In this document: one piece after another, positions 38,881-51,313 of the stretch
Position numbering within the stretch: position 1 is the stretch's first letter
Layout: each line of letters starts with the position of its first letter
From: Trichobilharzia szidati
Taxonomy: Eukaryota; Platyhelminthes; Trematoda; Strigeidida; Schistosomatidae
Length of the DNA: 64,000 bases
Reading direction: 5' to 3'
Assembly (NCBI GenBank): GCA_944472155.2
Contig: OX235277.1
Coordinates: 21,586,804 to 21,650,803, forward strand
Position numbers and translations under genes: made by a program
Notes under the pieces: model-generated
What the model saw: only the letters and a program-made list of their open reading frames with translations
What the model was told of the DNA's origin: nothing
Database searches by the model: none

Positions 38881-39476
38881 TATAGGGGACAGCTGACAAA
38901 GTATTTAAATATTTCGAAGGCCCAAATCAATTCGGAATATTTGCATAGGTTCCTAACTCTTTTTAGCGACACTAACAGCCCTCTTATGCATATGTTTATA
39001 TAGTGCTAAAAGTCCACACCGTCTTCAGTGTGTTTGCTTCCATGGAAAGAAGTATTATCGGTATGACTGGCGTCCCAAAAGATTTTAGTTTCCCAAAACA
39101 TAAAGTCTCTCCAAACTGAAAGGGAAATTGGTTTGATCGTTATAATTTCCTTGTGCTGTGAATTTTCTGTAAATGATAGGTTGTCGTTTTGGCAATCCCG
39201 ACGCCCTCTCTGGCTGGAATTTATACTGACTACCGAAGTGTATGAAGGTTATTAACAACAGTAATTATGTTGATATTACCACGTGAATGTATTGAAATAC
39301 GTCCAAGTGATAATTCGAGGATATTAGGTGCATTCCGACTGCACAGAAATCGCTATTTTGCTTTGCTCACTGCAAGCAAACGCCTAGTACATCAGTGATA
39401 TCCCACCAATGCAAGACATCTTCGCCGATCGTCTGACGTCGAATAATTGTGTAGTGAGATTAATTATTGGAAATGG

Positions 39477-39900
39477 TTTCGAACAGAGTGTCATCATGGT
39501 CGTTTTAGAAATGTAAAATAGTTTTCAAGTAAAATATAACTGGCTGAACTGATGCTTCATCAAATAAGGCATTACGAATTCCTTCTACTGAAACTGTTCC
39601 TAATTTTCGTCTGAGGCAGTGTCATTTCAGCTATGAAAATGATCTACTTATCCTAAATGAGGAGAGATAGTTCACCAATTTCAAAATCTAGATGTATTTA
39701 ACATATAACATTCATTCTCACTTATTGCGGCAATACAAATCTTAGACTTTCTTCAAGCCATTATTCGCAGTGAAAAAGGGAAACATTTCTGACCATTTCT
39801 CGCTACGAATTTTTTCTTTATTCTTCATGTTTTTTATATACTTTCATCATAATTGCTGATTTTATCCTGGTGACAGTATAAGAGAAGTATCTGCATGGTG
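39477..39900 (+). repeat. intronic block copy carrying a decayed micro-exon
   Basis: Aligns by eye with the start of the 42.1-kb segment: TTTTCAAGTAAAATAT, GAAAATGAT, ATGAGGAGA, then CTTAGACTTTCTTCAAG against CTTAGTCTTCCCTTGAAG. It holds the exon relic at 39657-39665. Confidence 0.6.
39657..39665 (+). pseudogene. decayed micro-exon (ATGAGGAGA)
   Basis: Same 9-nt exon as 42318 and nearly the same as 40179, but the acceptor reads AA instead of AG and the donor GA instead of GT. Both sites are lost, so it should not be spliced in. Confidence 0.6.
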
Positions 39901-40178
39901 GGTTAAACATTAGTCAATAATGCCTAAAGAACTTCGTAGTTCCACAAGATATTCTGTCTCATTTCCATAAACAAAATTGAATGACATTCAGATTGTGTCT
40001 TCACAGTTTGAAGTGGTGTTATTAAATACAGTTTCCTACACAGTGTAGTGTGAAAATAAAATAGTGATAGCGAGGTGTAGCTCCACAAAATACAAACGGT
40101 AAAAATTCACTTTATTTTAAATGTTCTTTATTTTCTTCCGAAGTAATATAATTAATCACAATGATCTTCTTATACTAG

Positions 40179-40187
40179 ATGAGAAGA
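40179..40187 (+). CDS. MEG micro-exon, 9 nt (DEK)
   Basis: ATCTTCTTATACTAG | ATGAGAAGA | GTAAGTCC. In phase 1 with a preceding G it reads D-E-K and ends in A. Good acceptor tract and consensus donor. Paralogues are at 39657, 42318 and 51305. Confidence 0.65.
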
Positions 40188-40526
40188 GTAAGTCCAGTGG
40201 TTTGAATGCCTAGAGGTATATTAACGTATTTTATACTTTCATAATCATTTTGGAAATGAGACTCCTAGTCTATCCTGAACACATTATTTGAGAAGATAAG
40301 TAAAAACACACAATTATTTACAACTGTATATTCTATTTTTTAGGTTTTATTCCCCCTATCAACACATCATCGAATTTCTCCTTATCAACAGAATAGGCGA
40401 CTTATTAGTTTGGTGTTTTTTCATCAGTAGATAATGGACATGGAGCATGAAAGTTTTGACAGATATTCTGTTCCTTTGATGTAATCAGAAGTAAAGCCAT
40501 TCAGGTGGTGTCTTTCTACTTTACAG

Positions 40527-40538
40527 CAATCACATTAA
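40527..40538 (+). CDS. candidate micro-exon, 12 nt (AITL)
   Basis: TGTCTTTCTACTTTACAG | 12 nt | GTGAAG. Strong acceptor, fair donor, open in phase 1 as A-I-T-L. No paralogue was seen, so this is a tentative call. Confidence 0.35.
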   Translation, partial: QSH

Positions 40539-42317
40539 GTGAAGCTGCTTACATTACATTGTGTGGATAAAAATAGCTAGGGATCCTTTAAATGCAGAAA
40601 CTTAGTTAAGCGCAGTATTAAATTTTGAATAAAATTACGAAGCAGTCTGCATATTAATTGATCGACCACCACATGTCTTCGGAGAATTCTGTTTGCTACC
40701 ATAGTAGCAGTATAGCCTGAAGCGAAATCACTTGTATTGTACCATAACTAATGTAAGGTCAAGGAGAATTGATCAAAGTGAATGAGCGAAGCGTTAACTA
40801 AATATATGACTCAACCGCATGTGGATGCTGAAGGTGTTTTAAGTTTAATGTTAACGAAGACGCATCTGACGAAGTGAGTAGGCCATTTAAGGCTTCTGTT
40901 TCCCGCTGATTGCACACATTCACTTCGTCGAAGTTAGTAGGTCGGCCACACAAAGCTGATTACTACCAAACTTTATTCTCAGAATTTTCCGAGTATTTTA
41001 TCCTAGGTAAATAGGGCGTCCATGAGAATAGACTTGAACTCAACCGCTCTTTTCATTGATGTTTTAATTTTCCTTCTCAGCTGTCATTATGTGTTCTGTT
41101 TATTGTATAGATTTGAATTATTTTTGCATCACTCGATGTATTATTCAGCTTCTCATGATGGAAACGCTGGCACTTATTCTGTACTCAATATAACCACGTG
41201 TTAGTATTTGAACTTGTGAAATTATATGTTTGCATGTATACTACACTGTTATCAATATAAGGATGGTTTTAATTGTTTCACGTTGCATTTTGTCCCAATA
41301 CATTTCTTACGCAAAACGAGATAATAGTGGGACAATCTACTACTCAGGATGAGAGGCACATTTAAATAATCTGATTAACGATGAGTGTGTGGGTAAAATG
41401 TCCATACAATTAGCGATAGAGGGGGAAATATCAACCACCAACTTGCGACTAGATAATTTAATAATAAGAGGTTGGAAAACCGAGACCACAATGAACACCT
41501 AGATCACAGCATAATATTGATAATACAGTTAGCAACGCAAATGAAATAAAATATGACAAGATAGTATTTACAGTTGTCCAGTGTTACCAGGAGAGATAAC
41601 TATTTTGAGTTGGTGGCAAAGGCTAAGGTGCACACGGAAACTCAGCAGATAAACATCATCACGACTGCTTCCCAATGCTTTTGCCTCCCGCCCTTCAGTC
41701 ATAAAGGTTTATAGTAAATCATTTTTCATGCCAAAAAAGCTAATGCATTACAGTCTGAATGACCTGGCTAGATTACTGACATTTCAGTACACAATTCAGA
41801 GAGTTCCCTCTCATTCCATTGTCTCTCACAGAGTCCTGGCATTTCTGTGCCATTTCATTTGATTTTTTCATGCCCAAGCCTCTTTCTCTTCTCGGAGTTA
41901 AGTCTTTATTAACAGTAGTTAGTACGGTGACAACAACCGAGTTAATAGTATTGAAATATGTATCAGTTATTGTTTGAAGAAATTAGCTCATTTTTCAATA
42001 CACACAACTGATTATTAAGTGTCTTACACCTGCGTCAATCCAGCAGAATATCAATAGTATTTTTGCGACTCAAGTCAGTCTCTGAGATTGTCTCACCGCG
42101 AAGTAATTTTATTGTTAAGTTATATCAGTGGAATTGGTGTTGAAAACAGCATCAACATCGTCCTTAAGGTAATGTAAACTAGTTTTCAGGTAAAATATTA
42201 ATGACTGAAACTCAGCTACCTTATATACAACCAGAAAAATTCATTTCAGTAAACACGCTCCCGATTTTCAATCAAAATTGAGTAACCGGAGTATTGAAAA
42301 TGATATACCCACACTGA

Positions 42318-42326
42318 ATGAGGAGA
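42318..42326 (+). pseudogene. micro-exon with broken acceptor (DEE)
   Basis: ATACCCACACTGA | ATGAGGAGA | GTTAGT. The donor survives but the acceptor is GA. It occupies the same position in segment I as the intact exon at 51305 in segment II. Confidence 0.55.
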
Positions 42327-43010
42327 GTTAGTGCACAGACTTAAAAATATGGACGTTTATAGGCATATCTCATCATTTCTCACACATAATGGTAGAGTGA
42401 CTCTTAGTCTTCCCTTGAAGCGTATTCTGCAGACAAAGATGAATATTTGTCAACATTATTCGTTGACAGATATTTAACATTACAACCAAAGATAACACAA
42501 TATCCATAGGTTGTTGGGGTGGCATTTTCACACAGACAAAACTTTTTTTCATAAAAGAACACTGATTGGTTGAAAACAAAGGTTCTCAACATACATATTT
42601 TTCCATAATAGGCTAAGTATGTCTGTGCTCAAAAGTATACTGACATGATACATGCAGCCATGTTTCATAAATGGAAATCTGGCGTCCACTGTCTATGTTT
42701 ATAGATTAATCCTTTTGTGATATAACTTTGTTTGCATTTATGAAGAAAATATAAATGCAGCTTATTCACAGAGGTTAGACATCTAGCTGATGATGATAGA
42801 TATGCTGTCGGTCAGCGTTTGAAAGGCCATTTTCTCGAAATCGTTTTGTGTATGTTAAGTGCACACCCATTGACGGTCAGTAAATCGAATCAATCTTCAA
42901 GGAATCTTATATTAAAAATCGGTGAAATGGACTGTTTCAATGATAAAATTTGATAACCTGTCTCTTTTTCTCATAAGTAGAATTTTGACGATATGCATGA
43001 TCAAGGAGAG

Positions 43011-43046
43011 AACCGAACACTTCAGTACCCGAACTTCTTCAGGGTC
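43011..43046 (-). ncRNA. PLE-type hammerhead relic
   Basis: Minus strand: GACC / CTGAAGA / AGTTCGGGTACT (AGT-ACT stem II) / GAAG / TGTTC / GGTT. CUGANGA is intact and stem I pairs, but the last A of GAAA is G, so it is likely inactive. It marks PLE terminal sequence inserted in segment I. Confidence 0.5.
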
Positions 43047-44120
43047 TGTTTATTCGATAAGACACCAGGTGATGGTGTACAGAATGAAAGACTACGTTGT
43101 TTTTTATATCAAAACGCTAACGTTTTCTAGAAACGCTGTCTGACGCTTTTTCTGACACTTCATTTGAGACAAAAGTTCTAGTTATTCGTTGGAGACTCAG
43201 GCAATGTAGTAAAATGAATAGACTTTCATGGTGGATTCAGTGGAGTTTAATGTTTTCAACAGGAACGGAATATAAGTTTTTGATGACTTCCAATCAAGTA
43301 TCACTCTTGTGACATTTGTTGGTAAATGACAACAGACTATGCAATTTGAAATGATAGTAATAATTTGCTTTATTCCAAAGAGTATTGGTGTCGGGTTGTG
43401 AAATTTCAGCACCTGGTACAATATTGCATCTAATTTTATCGAATAACATTATTAACAGTTATACAGATCACATTACTGGATTGTTAATTGTTGTTCTTAC
43501 AAGGACTGAATGGCTAATAATTTCATCCGTCCATCCGAATGTACATATTTCGTACATCCAAGAAACACTGAGTCAGATGTTCAGTCACTTTATCAGAATC
43601 TTTTAGCACTTATGACATTTCTACTATAGATTCGAAGTAATATTAAGAATCATATCTCAGTTGCTCATGGACAACTCATGTACCATCACAAAGTCGAAAT
43701 TCGTATTCATTTTTAGGTCTCGACGAGTAATACTTCCAAAAGTTGAAATGTTCAAAAGTGTATGTGATGTCACAGTGTCTGTCTATTGAGATATATTTAC
43801 ATAGACTCAATATTTCAACTATGAGGATATTGGCGAATAATATCTGTATACGGTGATTGTTTCGACATAACAACAATAACAGTAGTTGCTCCATTCTGAG
43901 CTGTGTTTATATTCTGAACAGAATTTTCATCGGAAATTATTGAATAATAGTTTCGTTTCGTCGAGCACCTTCAAGCGAAATAGAAGAGGTAAAATCGTGA
44001 ATTAAGGAAAGAAATAACGATGTATTCTGTAGTGCTATGAAGTAACCGAAATTATTATCTTTAGATTGAATACTAGTAATTTCGTACATACAATTTTATT
44101 TTCATACCGACAAACTTTAG

Positions 44121-44129
44121 TGTGTAAAG
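44121..44129 (+). CDS. MEG micro-exon, 9 nt (VCK)
   Basis: CAAACTTTAG | TGTGTAAAG | GTGAGC. Phase 1 reading is V-C-K with final G. Its paralogue at 52406 reads G-C-K with the same splice signals, and both are followed about 480 nt later by another paired exon. Confidence 0.7.
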
Positions 44130-44601
44130 GTGAGCATGATAAACGGTTCTGAATTTACAACTTAATCATATACTGATTTTCAAATGTTGGTCCCAGCATG
44201 AATCTATACGATCCATGGATAAGTCAGGTTTAAGAAGCCACAATTATTCATTCGTGCTGTTCCACCAGAATCGAGGACTTGTTCGTGAAATGGTCTTCTG
44301 TCTAAAGTTTCAATGAAACCATATCCTAAACTGTGATGTTAAGTCACTTTGTGGTGTATCCATTCAAGAGAATTTCGTAATTCAGCCTATCGTGTATACC
44401 TGTTGCCTATATTCAGCTGTTCACATTGAAATTATATACAAGACAGAATGAAGATAAATACGCCCAAACCATGTCACAGATAACTACCACAACTACGCCA
44501 AAGTAAAAGTCACATAAATTCAGCAGCATGAGTTAGAGGATGCCCCTCCCTTGATGTATAAAGCGTAATGTAACTCAATGAGATATTTTGTGTTTACGCA
44601 G

Positions 44602-44610
44602 AAGCAGTAG
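44602..44610 (+). CDS. MEG micro-exon, 9 nt (EAV)
   Basis: GTGTTTACGCAG | AAGCAGTAG | GTAAGT. In phase 1 it reads E-A-V (in frame 0 it would be a stop, which supports phase 1). Paralogue at 52891. The motif AGAAGCA.T.GGTAAGT is conserved in both. Confidence 0.72.
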   Translation, partial: KQ

Positions 44611-45784
44611 GTAAGTTGAAATGGAAACCGTACGACAACGATTTCTTTTCACAGTTTCAATAAACATGGTCATTCCAACTATGATTACGCAGACCTAATG
44701 ACCTTGTGATAAGAAGTCCTTGATTTACTGTGAGAAATCAGTTATGCTTTTACCAGTATCATAATCGATTCATGTATCATAGATGATAATATCTTTAATG
44801 TATCCTCTTAACATCCTTTAAACGGCACTTTTCAATTTCTAATTCATTTATGAATTCATCAATGGATCAAAACTCATTTGGATTTCATTATTATAAGCAA
44901 ATCATCGGAGAGTTAAATAGTCTGTGGAGTGATCAAACATATCTTCAGCAACAAAGAAGATTTGTGGCCTAATCGGATAACCTTTTTGGTTTCACTGCCT
45001 TCTGCGCTTTCATATCATATCAGTTCAACGGGTAGATAATTACTGTTGATTTCTTTGATTAAATCGCAATAGCTAATCCAATTGATCGATTAAAGCACAT
45101 GTTCAGTTACGTATAATATATGAGAAACACAGGATCAATCTTAACCACAGTAATACATTGTACATGAAACAATGAAATATTATGTGCAAACCTCAAATGT
45201 TGAGGTGCCTGTGGCTTGAGTATATGAAATGCACAGTTACTTTGTGTCAATATGAGAAAACAAAATAAACAACGTTCGACAGACAATGGTACAGAGTCGA
45301 TCGCAAGTGAAATAGTAATAGTATAACTAAGCAAAGACTTAACACAGATTTTATTCACATATGGACATGAATATTGGTAGCTAAGTGGAAACTCAGAATA
45401 TACTGAAAAATGCAGATGAAATCGTGGATGTTTGTGAAAATTTATTTTATCCTCAAGTATTTAAAAAAAATGAGGATGACATTAACATTCAAAGCAAAAT
45501 TTTGATGATCTCCATTCTGCCACTTTGGATATGATCTTCAACACAAAGAATATTCGTCACATGTGATAATGCATCATTGGTGATGCGACCTGTCTCAGTT
45601 CTGTACAACTCGTTACTCATACCAATCACCTCATTAGTCAAGTGTTACTTGAAAGTATTCCCCACGTAAATGTTGTTAAATATTAGGAACACCCAACTTC
45701 ACTTTACACATGGTTTCGTATGAAGGCCATGAATTTCTTCGAATTTGTCTTTCATGATATTTATTATAACGGTCTTATTTTTAG

Positions 45785-45793
45785 AGCAAGCAA
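45785..45793 (+). CDS. MEG micro-exon, 9 nt (EQA)
   Basis: GGTCTTATTTTTAG | AGCAAGCAA | GTAAGGAG. Phase 1: E-Q-A, ends A. Paralogue at 53706. Strong acceptor and donor. Confidence 0.68.
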
Positions 45794-46328
45794 GTAAGGA
45801 GGACTGTGGAATAAGAACTTCATTTTAAATTCCATCCATTAACACAGTAAAATGTTTTATCATATGAAAAAATTCTTTTCTACTTATTTGTTCTCGAATG
45901 TTGCTGGAAATTTAGTTACCCTTTCAAGGTACCCTCCGCAACTTAGGCAGAGTTAGACATATTTAACTGGACCGTAAAATTCCAAATGTTGTAAACGGAA
46001 CTGTGTAAAACTACTGATTACCCAAAAATTGAGAGTGGATCAGATATTTCGCATAAACAGAACATTGTTTCCAAAGTCAGTACAGTTCCAAGTAAATTAA
46101 GTCATATACGCCATCAGTAGTCTTCACTTTGATGACTGAACTTTTCGATCGGAACAGAAATGAAACTAAGAAGTTCCACTAATCATATCTTATGAAATAC
46201 ATAGTATAAGAATAATTGTAAGGTTGAAAATTAATAGATATAAATTTTCGATATAGAAAAAAGCTACATTTGTAGTATAAAATGATATCATTCTATTTCA
46301 CATGTTCTCATCATAGGTTCTGATGGTT

Positions 46329-47060
46329 CTAAAAGGTTCTTTAGAAACTATTCTAGCCGACATTGTTTTCGGTTATCTCCAACAGACGTGACTAAGTGAC
46401 GCAATCAATGAAACCACACACTATCGTCGACATATCGACGATGTGTTTGTTGTTTGTAAAGACATGAGTGAGGTATCCTTATAATCTAACTGCCTTCTCG
46501 AGATCCATCCAAATACTTTGTTCAACATGGAATTCGAATGCAACGACGAGTCCATTTTCCCTGACCTAAAGAAAACAAGAAGAAAAAAACGATAGAACGT
46601 TTGAATAATCCATCTACAGAAAAGAAACCTGGACTGGACAATACCTTCACTACAAAAGCGTCTGCACGATAATCTGTACGCGGAGATTAATAAGGACATT
46701 ACACAACACAGCCAAGAAGCTTTGTTCGCCAAACAATTTGAAGGGAGAATTAGGTTTCTTTGCGAAATGCTTAGGAGAAAATGGATACCAAAAGGGATTT
46801 CCACAAAAGTGTAGGAGAGAAAAGGTGAGAAATAAAAATTCCCAGTTGTAGAAAAGAAGAATGTGTTTATTTATCTCCTATTCAAAGAGGATGCACTGCC
46901 ACAAAAGACTGACAAAATAATGAAAGGTGCAGCTAAATTCATATCATTATACATCCCTATTTCTTCTATAAGCCAGTCAAAACTGGATAAATACCCTGCT
47001 GATATCATCTTCAAACGGGTTTACGAAATTACGTGCACTAGCGGGAGCGAGGACATTGAA
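46329..47060 (+). pseudogene. decayed Penelope-like RT fragment
   Basis: Plus-strand translation across several frames gives LETILADIVFGYLQQT, then YRRHIDDVFVVC (the palm motif with I in place of M, both aspartates kept), a FNMEFE block, TWTGQY-like remnants and KGFPQK. FIYLLFKEDALPQKTDKIMKGAAK matches the stretch PLYIRLQFMGDIPSEIITKKL of the PLE at 1.2-1.9 kb. It has several stops and frameshifts and no GIY-YIG was recognised. It is an old insertion in a MEG intron just after segment I. Confidence 0.75.
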
Positions 47061-47429
47061 AGGAGAGAAAGAATAGTTTCTATCCGGTTTTCTGAGCGTA
47101 TTCCATGAGACCTGTGCCTGAAATGAAGTAGATATTCCCAGAGTACAATTACCAGACATAATTTTGATAATGGTCATTTCGTAGGCATTCCTAAGTTCTT
47201 CAAAATATTGAATAGACAAAGGACGGCAAATTTACGACGATTTGTCGAAGCGATCACAGTCGAACGATTCAAACCAGACTTATGCATACGGAAATAGGAT
47301 GTGATTATTATCTCACTCCCTTGGTAGCTGAATTTTGATTTTGATTACAGTAATTAGTCATCTAGTTTGGTGATCTTAACTCCTTGAGCAAATCTCAATC
47401 TTTTAAACTGTCATGGATTTTGAATTGGT

Positions 47430-47605
47430 GGATGATGACTAGCAGTGGAATCCGGGAAGCGCATTTTGTCCTATCTGGGACTCGTCATCTGGATGTACCT
47501 GCATTCTCCAGTGGGTGTTGATGTTCCAACCGAGTTTCGAACCCATTGTCTACAGTTCTAAACGTCAATGGGTTATCCACTAGAGCACTCAGGTCACGGT
47601 AGCCA
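47430..47605 (-). mobile_element. Sm-alpha-like SINE with decayed hammerhead
   Basis: Minus strand: A box TGCTCTAGTGG (47587-47577), B-box-like GGGTTCGAAAC (47544-47534), GTTGGAACATCAACACCCAC, the hammerhead region, then GATTCCACTGCTAGTCATC. The order tRNA head, hammerhead, CCACTGCTAG end is that of the schistosome Sm-alpha family. Confidence 0.8.
47450..47494 (-). ncRNA. decayed Sm-alpha hammerhead ribozyme
   Basis: ATCCAG / ATGACGA / GTCC-CAGATA-GGAC / AAAA / TGCGCT / TC / CCGGAT. Stems I and II survive, but C3 of CUGANGA is A and the G of GAAA (the general-base guanine, G12) is A, so no cleavage is expected. Confidence 0.75.
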
Positions 47606-48156
47606 TGAGAGGTTTTGTTTATCGAGTTGTTATGTGAACCTACAAGCTAACACTCTTTGTTAATTTCTTCTGTTTTCTGTCTTACCCCTCCCTCGTCTTT
47701 TCTACTTTGAAAACGTATAAACTGATGATGAAATCTTAAACTGAATGTTGTAATGCTTACACCGAAATCTATCAAGGGAACCAAATGTATGACATATAGA
47801 AATTTCAATGCAATCCATGGTAAGTCATGTACAGTAGCCTGAATGTTGGCATAGGTATAATCTGAAAGAAGCATAGGTGTCAACGAAATCAATATTTCAA
47901 AGAGAATTAGACTAACTGTTACACGAATAAATAATCCAACGTTTAGACAGAATTCTGAGCGGATAGTGAATGATAGCTTGACATATTGAAAATTTCATGA
48001 TATCGTTTCATTTTCCACAGAAACAAATCACAAACCTGCATAAATTGGGATGTGTCTATCACCAAGTGCTGTGAAATTTATCAGAAAATATAATCTTGCT
48101 GAGAAATACGTTTAAAACATGTCAACGTATACACTTGATTGTCCTCACAACTTTAG

Positions 48157-48165
48157 CGAAAGAGG
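48157..48165 (+). CDS. candidate MEG micro-exon, 9 nt (AKE)
   Basis: TTGTCCTCACAACTTTAG | CGAAAGAGG | GTGAGA. Phase 1: A-K-E, ends G. Good acceptor and donor. Single copy. Confidence 0.5.
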
Positions 48166-48750
48166 GTGAGACGCGTTTTGCTTCATCTTTTTGTTCCATT
48201 GAAATAATTTAAAGATACTCATTTAATAAATAAAGGTTATTAATACAATCATCAATACCTCAAGTATTTTAATCAATATTTTCGAAACTTATTGAATTAA
48301 TACACACTTTGTTGGTGACTGCAGCATCTTTTCATAGATATCATTCCTCTATTGCCGTATTAACAATGGAAGCTTTAGTGAGATCTCTTGTATTCTCCTT
48401 TGAAACCACTTTTATTATTCTACGGTAATTTTGAACAGATTAACCGAAGTTAACTCGAGATAGTCTGCTGAGTCTTTCAAATTTTAAACTTTGTTTCATG
48501 AGTTATATATTCGGTGCAGTCTTGCTGACGATAATTTTCTAGAAAACCAGTTCTTAATTGTTACTTGTAACAAAGTTATTAAATAATATATTGATAGCTA
48601 TCAGAAAAGGACTTTTATCTATTCAGAGGTGTTTTAGGCCTCAGCTCATGAAGTAGAAAAATAAAAATCCGAGATATTTAATTGAACTCAGAGTCAGTCT
48701 CATTAGTTATGGAATTCAAATTATTGTTTGCATAAATTTTGGGTTTGAAG

Positions 48751-48759
48751 CGAGAAACG
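48751..48759 (+). CDS. candidate MEG micro-exon, 9 nt (ARN)
   Basis: TTTTGGGTTTGAAG | CGAGAAACG | GTATGTTC. Phase 1: A-R-N, ends G. The acceptor tract is interrupted by Gs, so support is weaker. Confidence 0.35.
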
Positions 48760-49038
48760 GTATGTTCATTGCATTTTAATATCGTGTATACAGTACACAT
48801 TTATTATATCACACGTGTTCGCCATTACGAAATGAACGGCTTTCAGCCTTATGGAATACTGTTTTAAAATATTTTTTGTACGAAATAATGAAAAGTCGGA
48901 AGTTGTATTAAATGAATTCGCCTTCTCGATTTCATCTGCGTTATATATGTCATCAGGAAATATGTGAAACATTGCACTATTTTCTCGAATGGTCGTTACT
49001 TTATCAGTGTTAATGTCTCTATATGATAATATGATCAC

Positions 49039-51099
49039 AGACTCCTTATGTGTTGCAGCTATTCGAATGTTATATAGATGTCAAAGAATCTCTTCAAGGT
49101 TTCTGCCTGAACCATGCTGACGATAACTGTCTAAAAGCAACTTCTTGATGAATATCCCTGTCGAAATGAGAACAGTGGGAGCGCCAGTTTGGAAGTCTCA
49201 TGAATTTTAATTCATAAATTCTTGTAGTTAAACATTTACTGCCTTCTTGACGCTGATTATAGGCTAAAAATAAACACGTCTCACCTCCCTTAAATTTTAT
49301 TACTGCTGTAATAGCTGGCCTGAAGAGTATGTGTTTATAGTCTAATTTTTATTTGTCTGTTTGTATTTTAACGTTTCGCATCCAATGTATTTTTGAGTAT
49401 TTGGGTTCCGCAACCGAAAAAATAGTATATCAGAAGCAGTTATGTGAGCTGAATTCTGAGTGTGACAGTTCCATGTTCTCTCGAATTATTCCAGCGTATA
49501 ATGCTATTCGTTCGTCCTCTCACTTTGTCGTTTCAGCATTCTGGTTCCCACGAGTAGCTGAAGGGTTACGGTTGTTGAAGATATCCATCTGCAAATGAAG
49601 CACTTCTCTAGGAACAAAGAATTGGTTTCCTCTGTTCCATAGTTACAAACAGTATATTTTTGATAAAGCTTTGATATTTTAGCGCTGAGTTATCGGCATT
49701 TCTTCTCGCCTGTGCTGAAATGATGTGATTTTTACTTTCAATTTACATTTGCCTTACATATCAAACATGCCTGTTTACGACAAGCAGCCCTGGTTTGAAT
49801 CTTCGAATCACCAATTCTTCACTCATTCTCAGATATCTTGATGTCACTTCCACTCAGTGGTCACGTCAGATGACTCGAAAGCGATTGGTTATCCTGAGTT
49901 CAAAGTTTGTTGCATCTTCGAATGTTAGACACTTACCCATTACCTGTTCACTGGACAGTTTTAGTAGTGAACACATGCAGTGTGGCGAATCTGCTTGATT
50001 CATCGCGAGAAGGTGAAGTGACATGCATGCCAGCTAAAACGTTTCAAACCAGAGGATGTAGTTCGTTGACTGGCAGAATATTATGTTTTACTGAAACATT
50101 TTGAAATCTTATTTCCGAATTTCGTTCTTCTGAGCTTGTTGTGCATTTAGACCATTAGAGGCTTCGATGCATATCTCCTGGTTACTCCAGCAAAGTGAAT
50201 TTATGAGAAACCACCTTTCGGCTAAGGGCTACAGATCGGGAATTAATTGATTTATCCTTTTCATTTGAGTAGAACTCCTCTGTGAGTTGTCGCTCAATTT
50301 TACTGGTGAAGTGTCAGTGAAATCAGACTCTGAGTATGGTTCTGTCTTTGAGTGTTGACATTTGACCGAGAGTTACTGAGAGTTCGCAGTGGATGTAGGC
50401 AATTGCTTGTTTTTGGCGAGATACTTTGTTCAAGGCTTGCTGTGCACTAGGTACGCTACACCACCGATTCACCTAAATATGTTATTCTGTAATGTGAAGT
50501 AGACATTGAATGTATAATCTATGAAAATCTAGTTGCGTATCAAATCAGTACGCAAACGTGAGTTTTGTGGGACTTGGTGGAATGAAATCGAATGCATATA
50601 TGTCTTCAGTGAGGGGGTGAATGGCGTCTAGCTTGAACATTCCTCCACACAAACACAATAGCATTCCTGAATAAATGGGTAGAACCAAATGGATTTTCTG
50701 AGGTTTGAGTCGATAATTTCTCTTTTACTGTTTCGAATTTCTCTACCACGCACATAGTGGCTCAATGATACAGTGAATTCCTTCATGTTCCATATTGAAC
50801 AGAGTGCGATTTGTTTCTGATGCAGTTTAGGTAAGCCATATCTGAACGAGATTTCGGAAGCAAATCGAGTACTTGAATACGCTGGCAGACGTTTCACATG
50901 TTGAACTGTGAACTTCAAATAAAACCCATATGACAGTCTGACGCATGTTTGTTTTTCTTCCCTTTTTAGATCATTGTGAGTTAACATATCTGCGATTGTG
51001 GTGACCAATGTATGAGTGATTAATATGACATGACATTATTACGTTTGCCAACGGCCAAAGAGAAATTTCAAATTGTTGGTGAATCAAGGCACTGTCTGA
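49039..51099. other. intronic DNA, no supported exon
   Basis: Contains a 126-codon minus-strand frame (51008-50628) that matches no family I recognise and lacks other gene signals. It is probably a chance frame. Confidence 0.4.
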
Positions 51100-51304
51100 A
51101 ATAGTTTCACGTTCGAGTGATTAGGCTATCTGTTTATATCACAGATTGTAAGGAATATCGCTATGGTCCTTCGAATTATTGTAAAGTGAATTTAAAATAA
51201 AATATTAATAACAGGAAGGACAAATGTGGGTTTCTTTTAAAATTCTCTTAATTTGATACTTCAAATGGCTTATCAAATTACCGAAAATGGTATTTTCATC
51301 TTAG

Positions 51305-51313
51305 ATGAAACGC
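51305..51313 (+). CDS. MEG micro-exon, 9 nt (DET)
   Basis: GGTATTTTCATCTTAG | ATGAAACGC | GTAAGTG. Phase 1: D-E-T, ends C. Intact counterpart of the damaged exons at 39657 and 42318. Confidence 0.68.

Larger units (their letters stand above)
42119..46090 (+). repeat. duplicated exon-intron segment I
   Basis: Diverged paralogue of 51100-53980. Collinear anchors include CAGCTTATTCACAGAGGTTAGACAT near 42.76 kb, the exons at 44121, 44602 and 45785, CCTAATGACCTTGTG, the CAAACCTCA block near 45.19 kb, and CATCAGATATTTCGCATA-like sequence near 46.04 kb. Segment I is about 0.7 kb longer between its first two exons, where PLE-like DNA (near 43.0 kb) is present. Confidence 0.75.

Noticed and set aside
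37865..49462. Micro-exon-like strings of 8 or 10 nt (near 37865, 37551, 39878, 49453)
   Set aside because: Their lengths are not divisible by three and they have no paralogues. Recorded because they show the background rate of such signals.
49770..49810. CCCTGGTTTGAATC resembling a B box
   Set aside because: No A box or hammerhead alignment could be made around it.
50628..51008. 126-codon minus-strand frame
   Set aside because: No recognisable domain, antisense to the MEG and single-copy, so probably chance.
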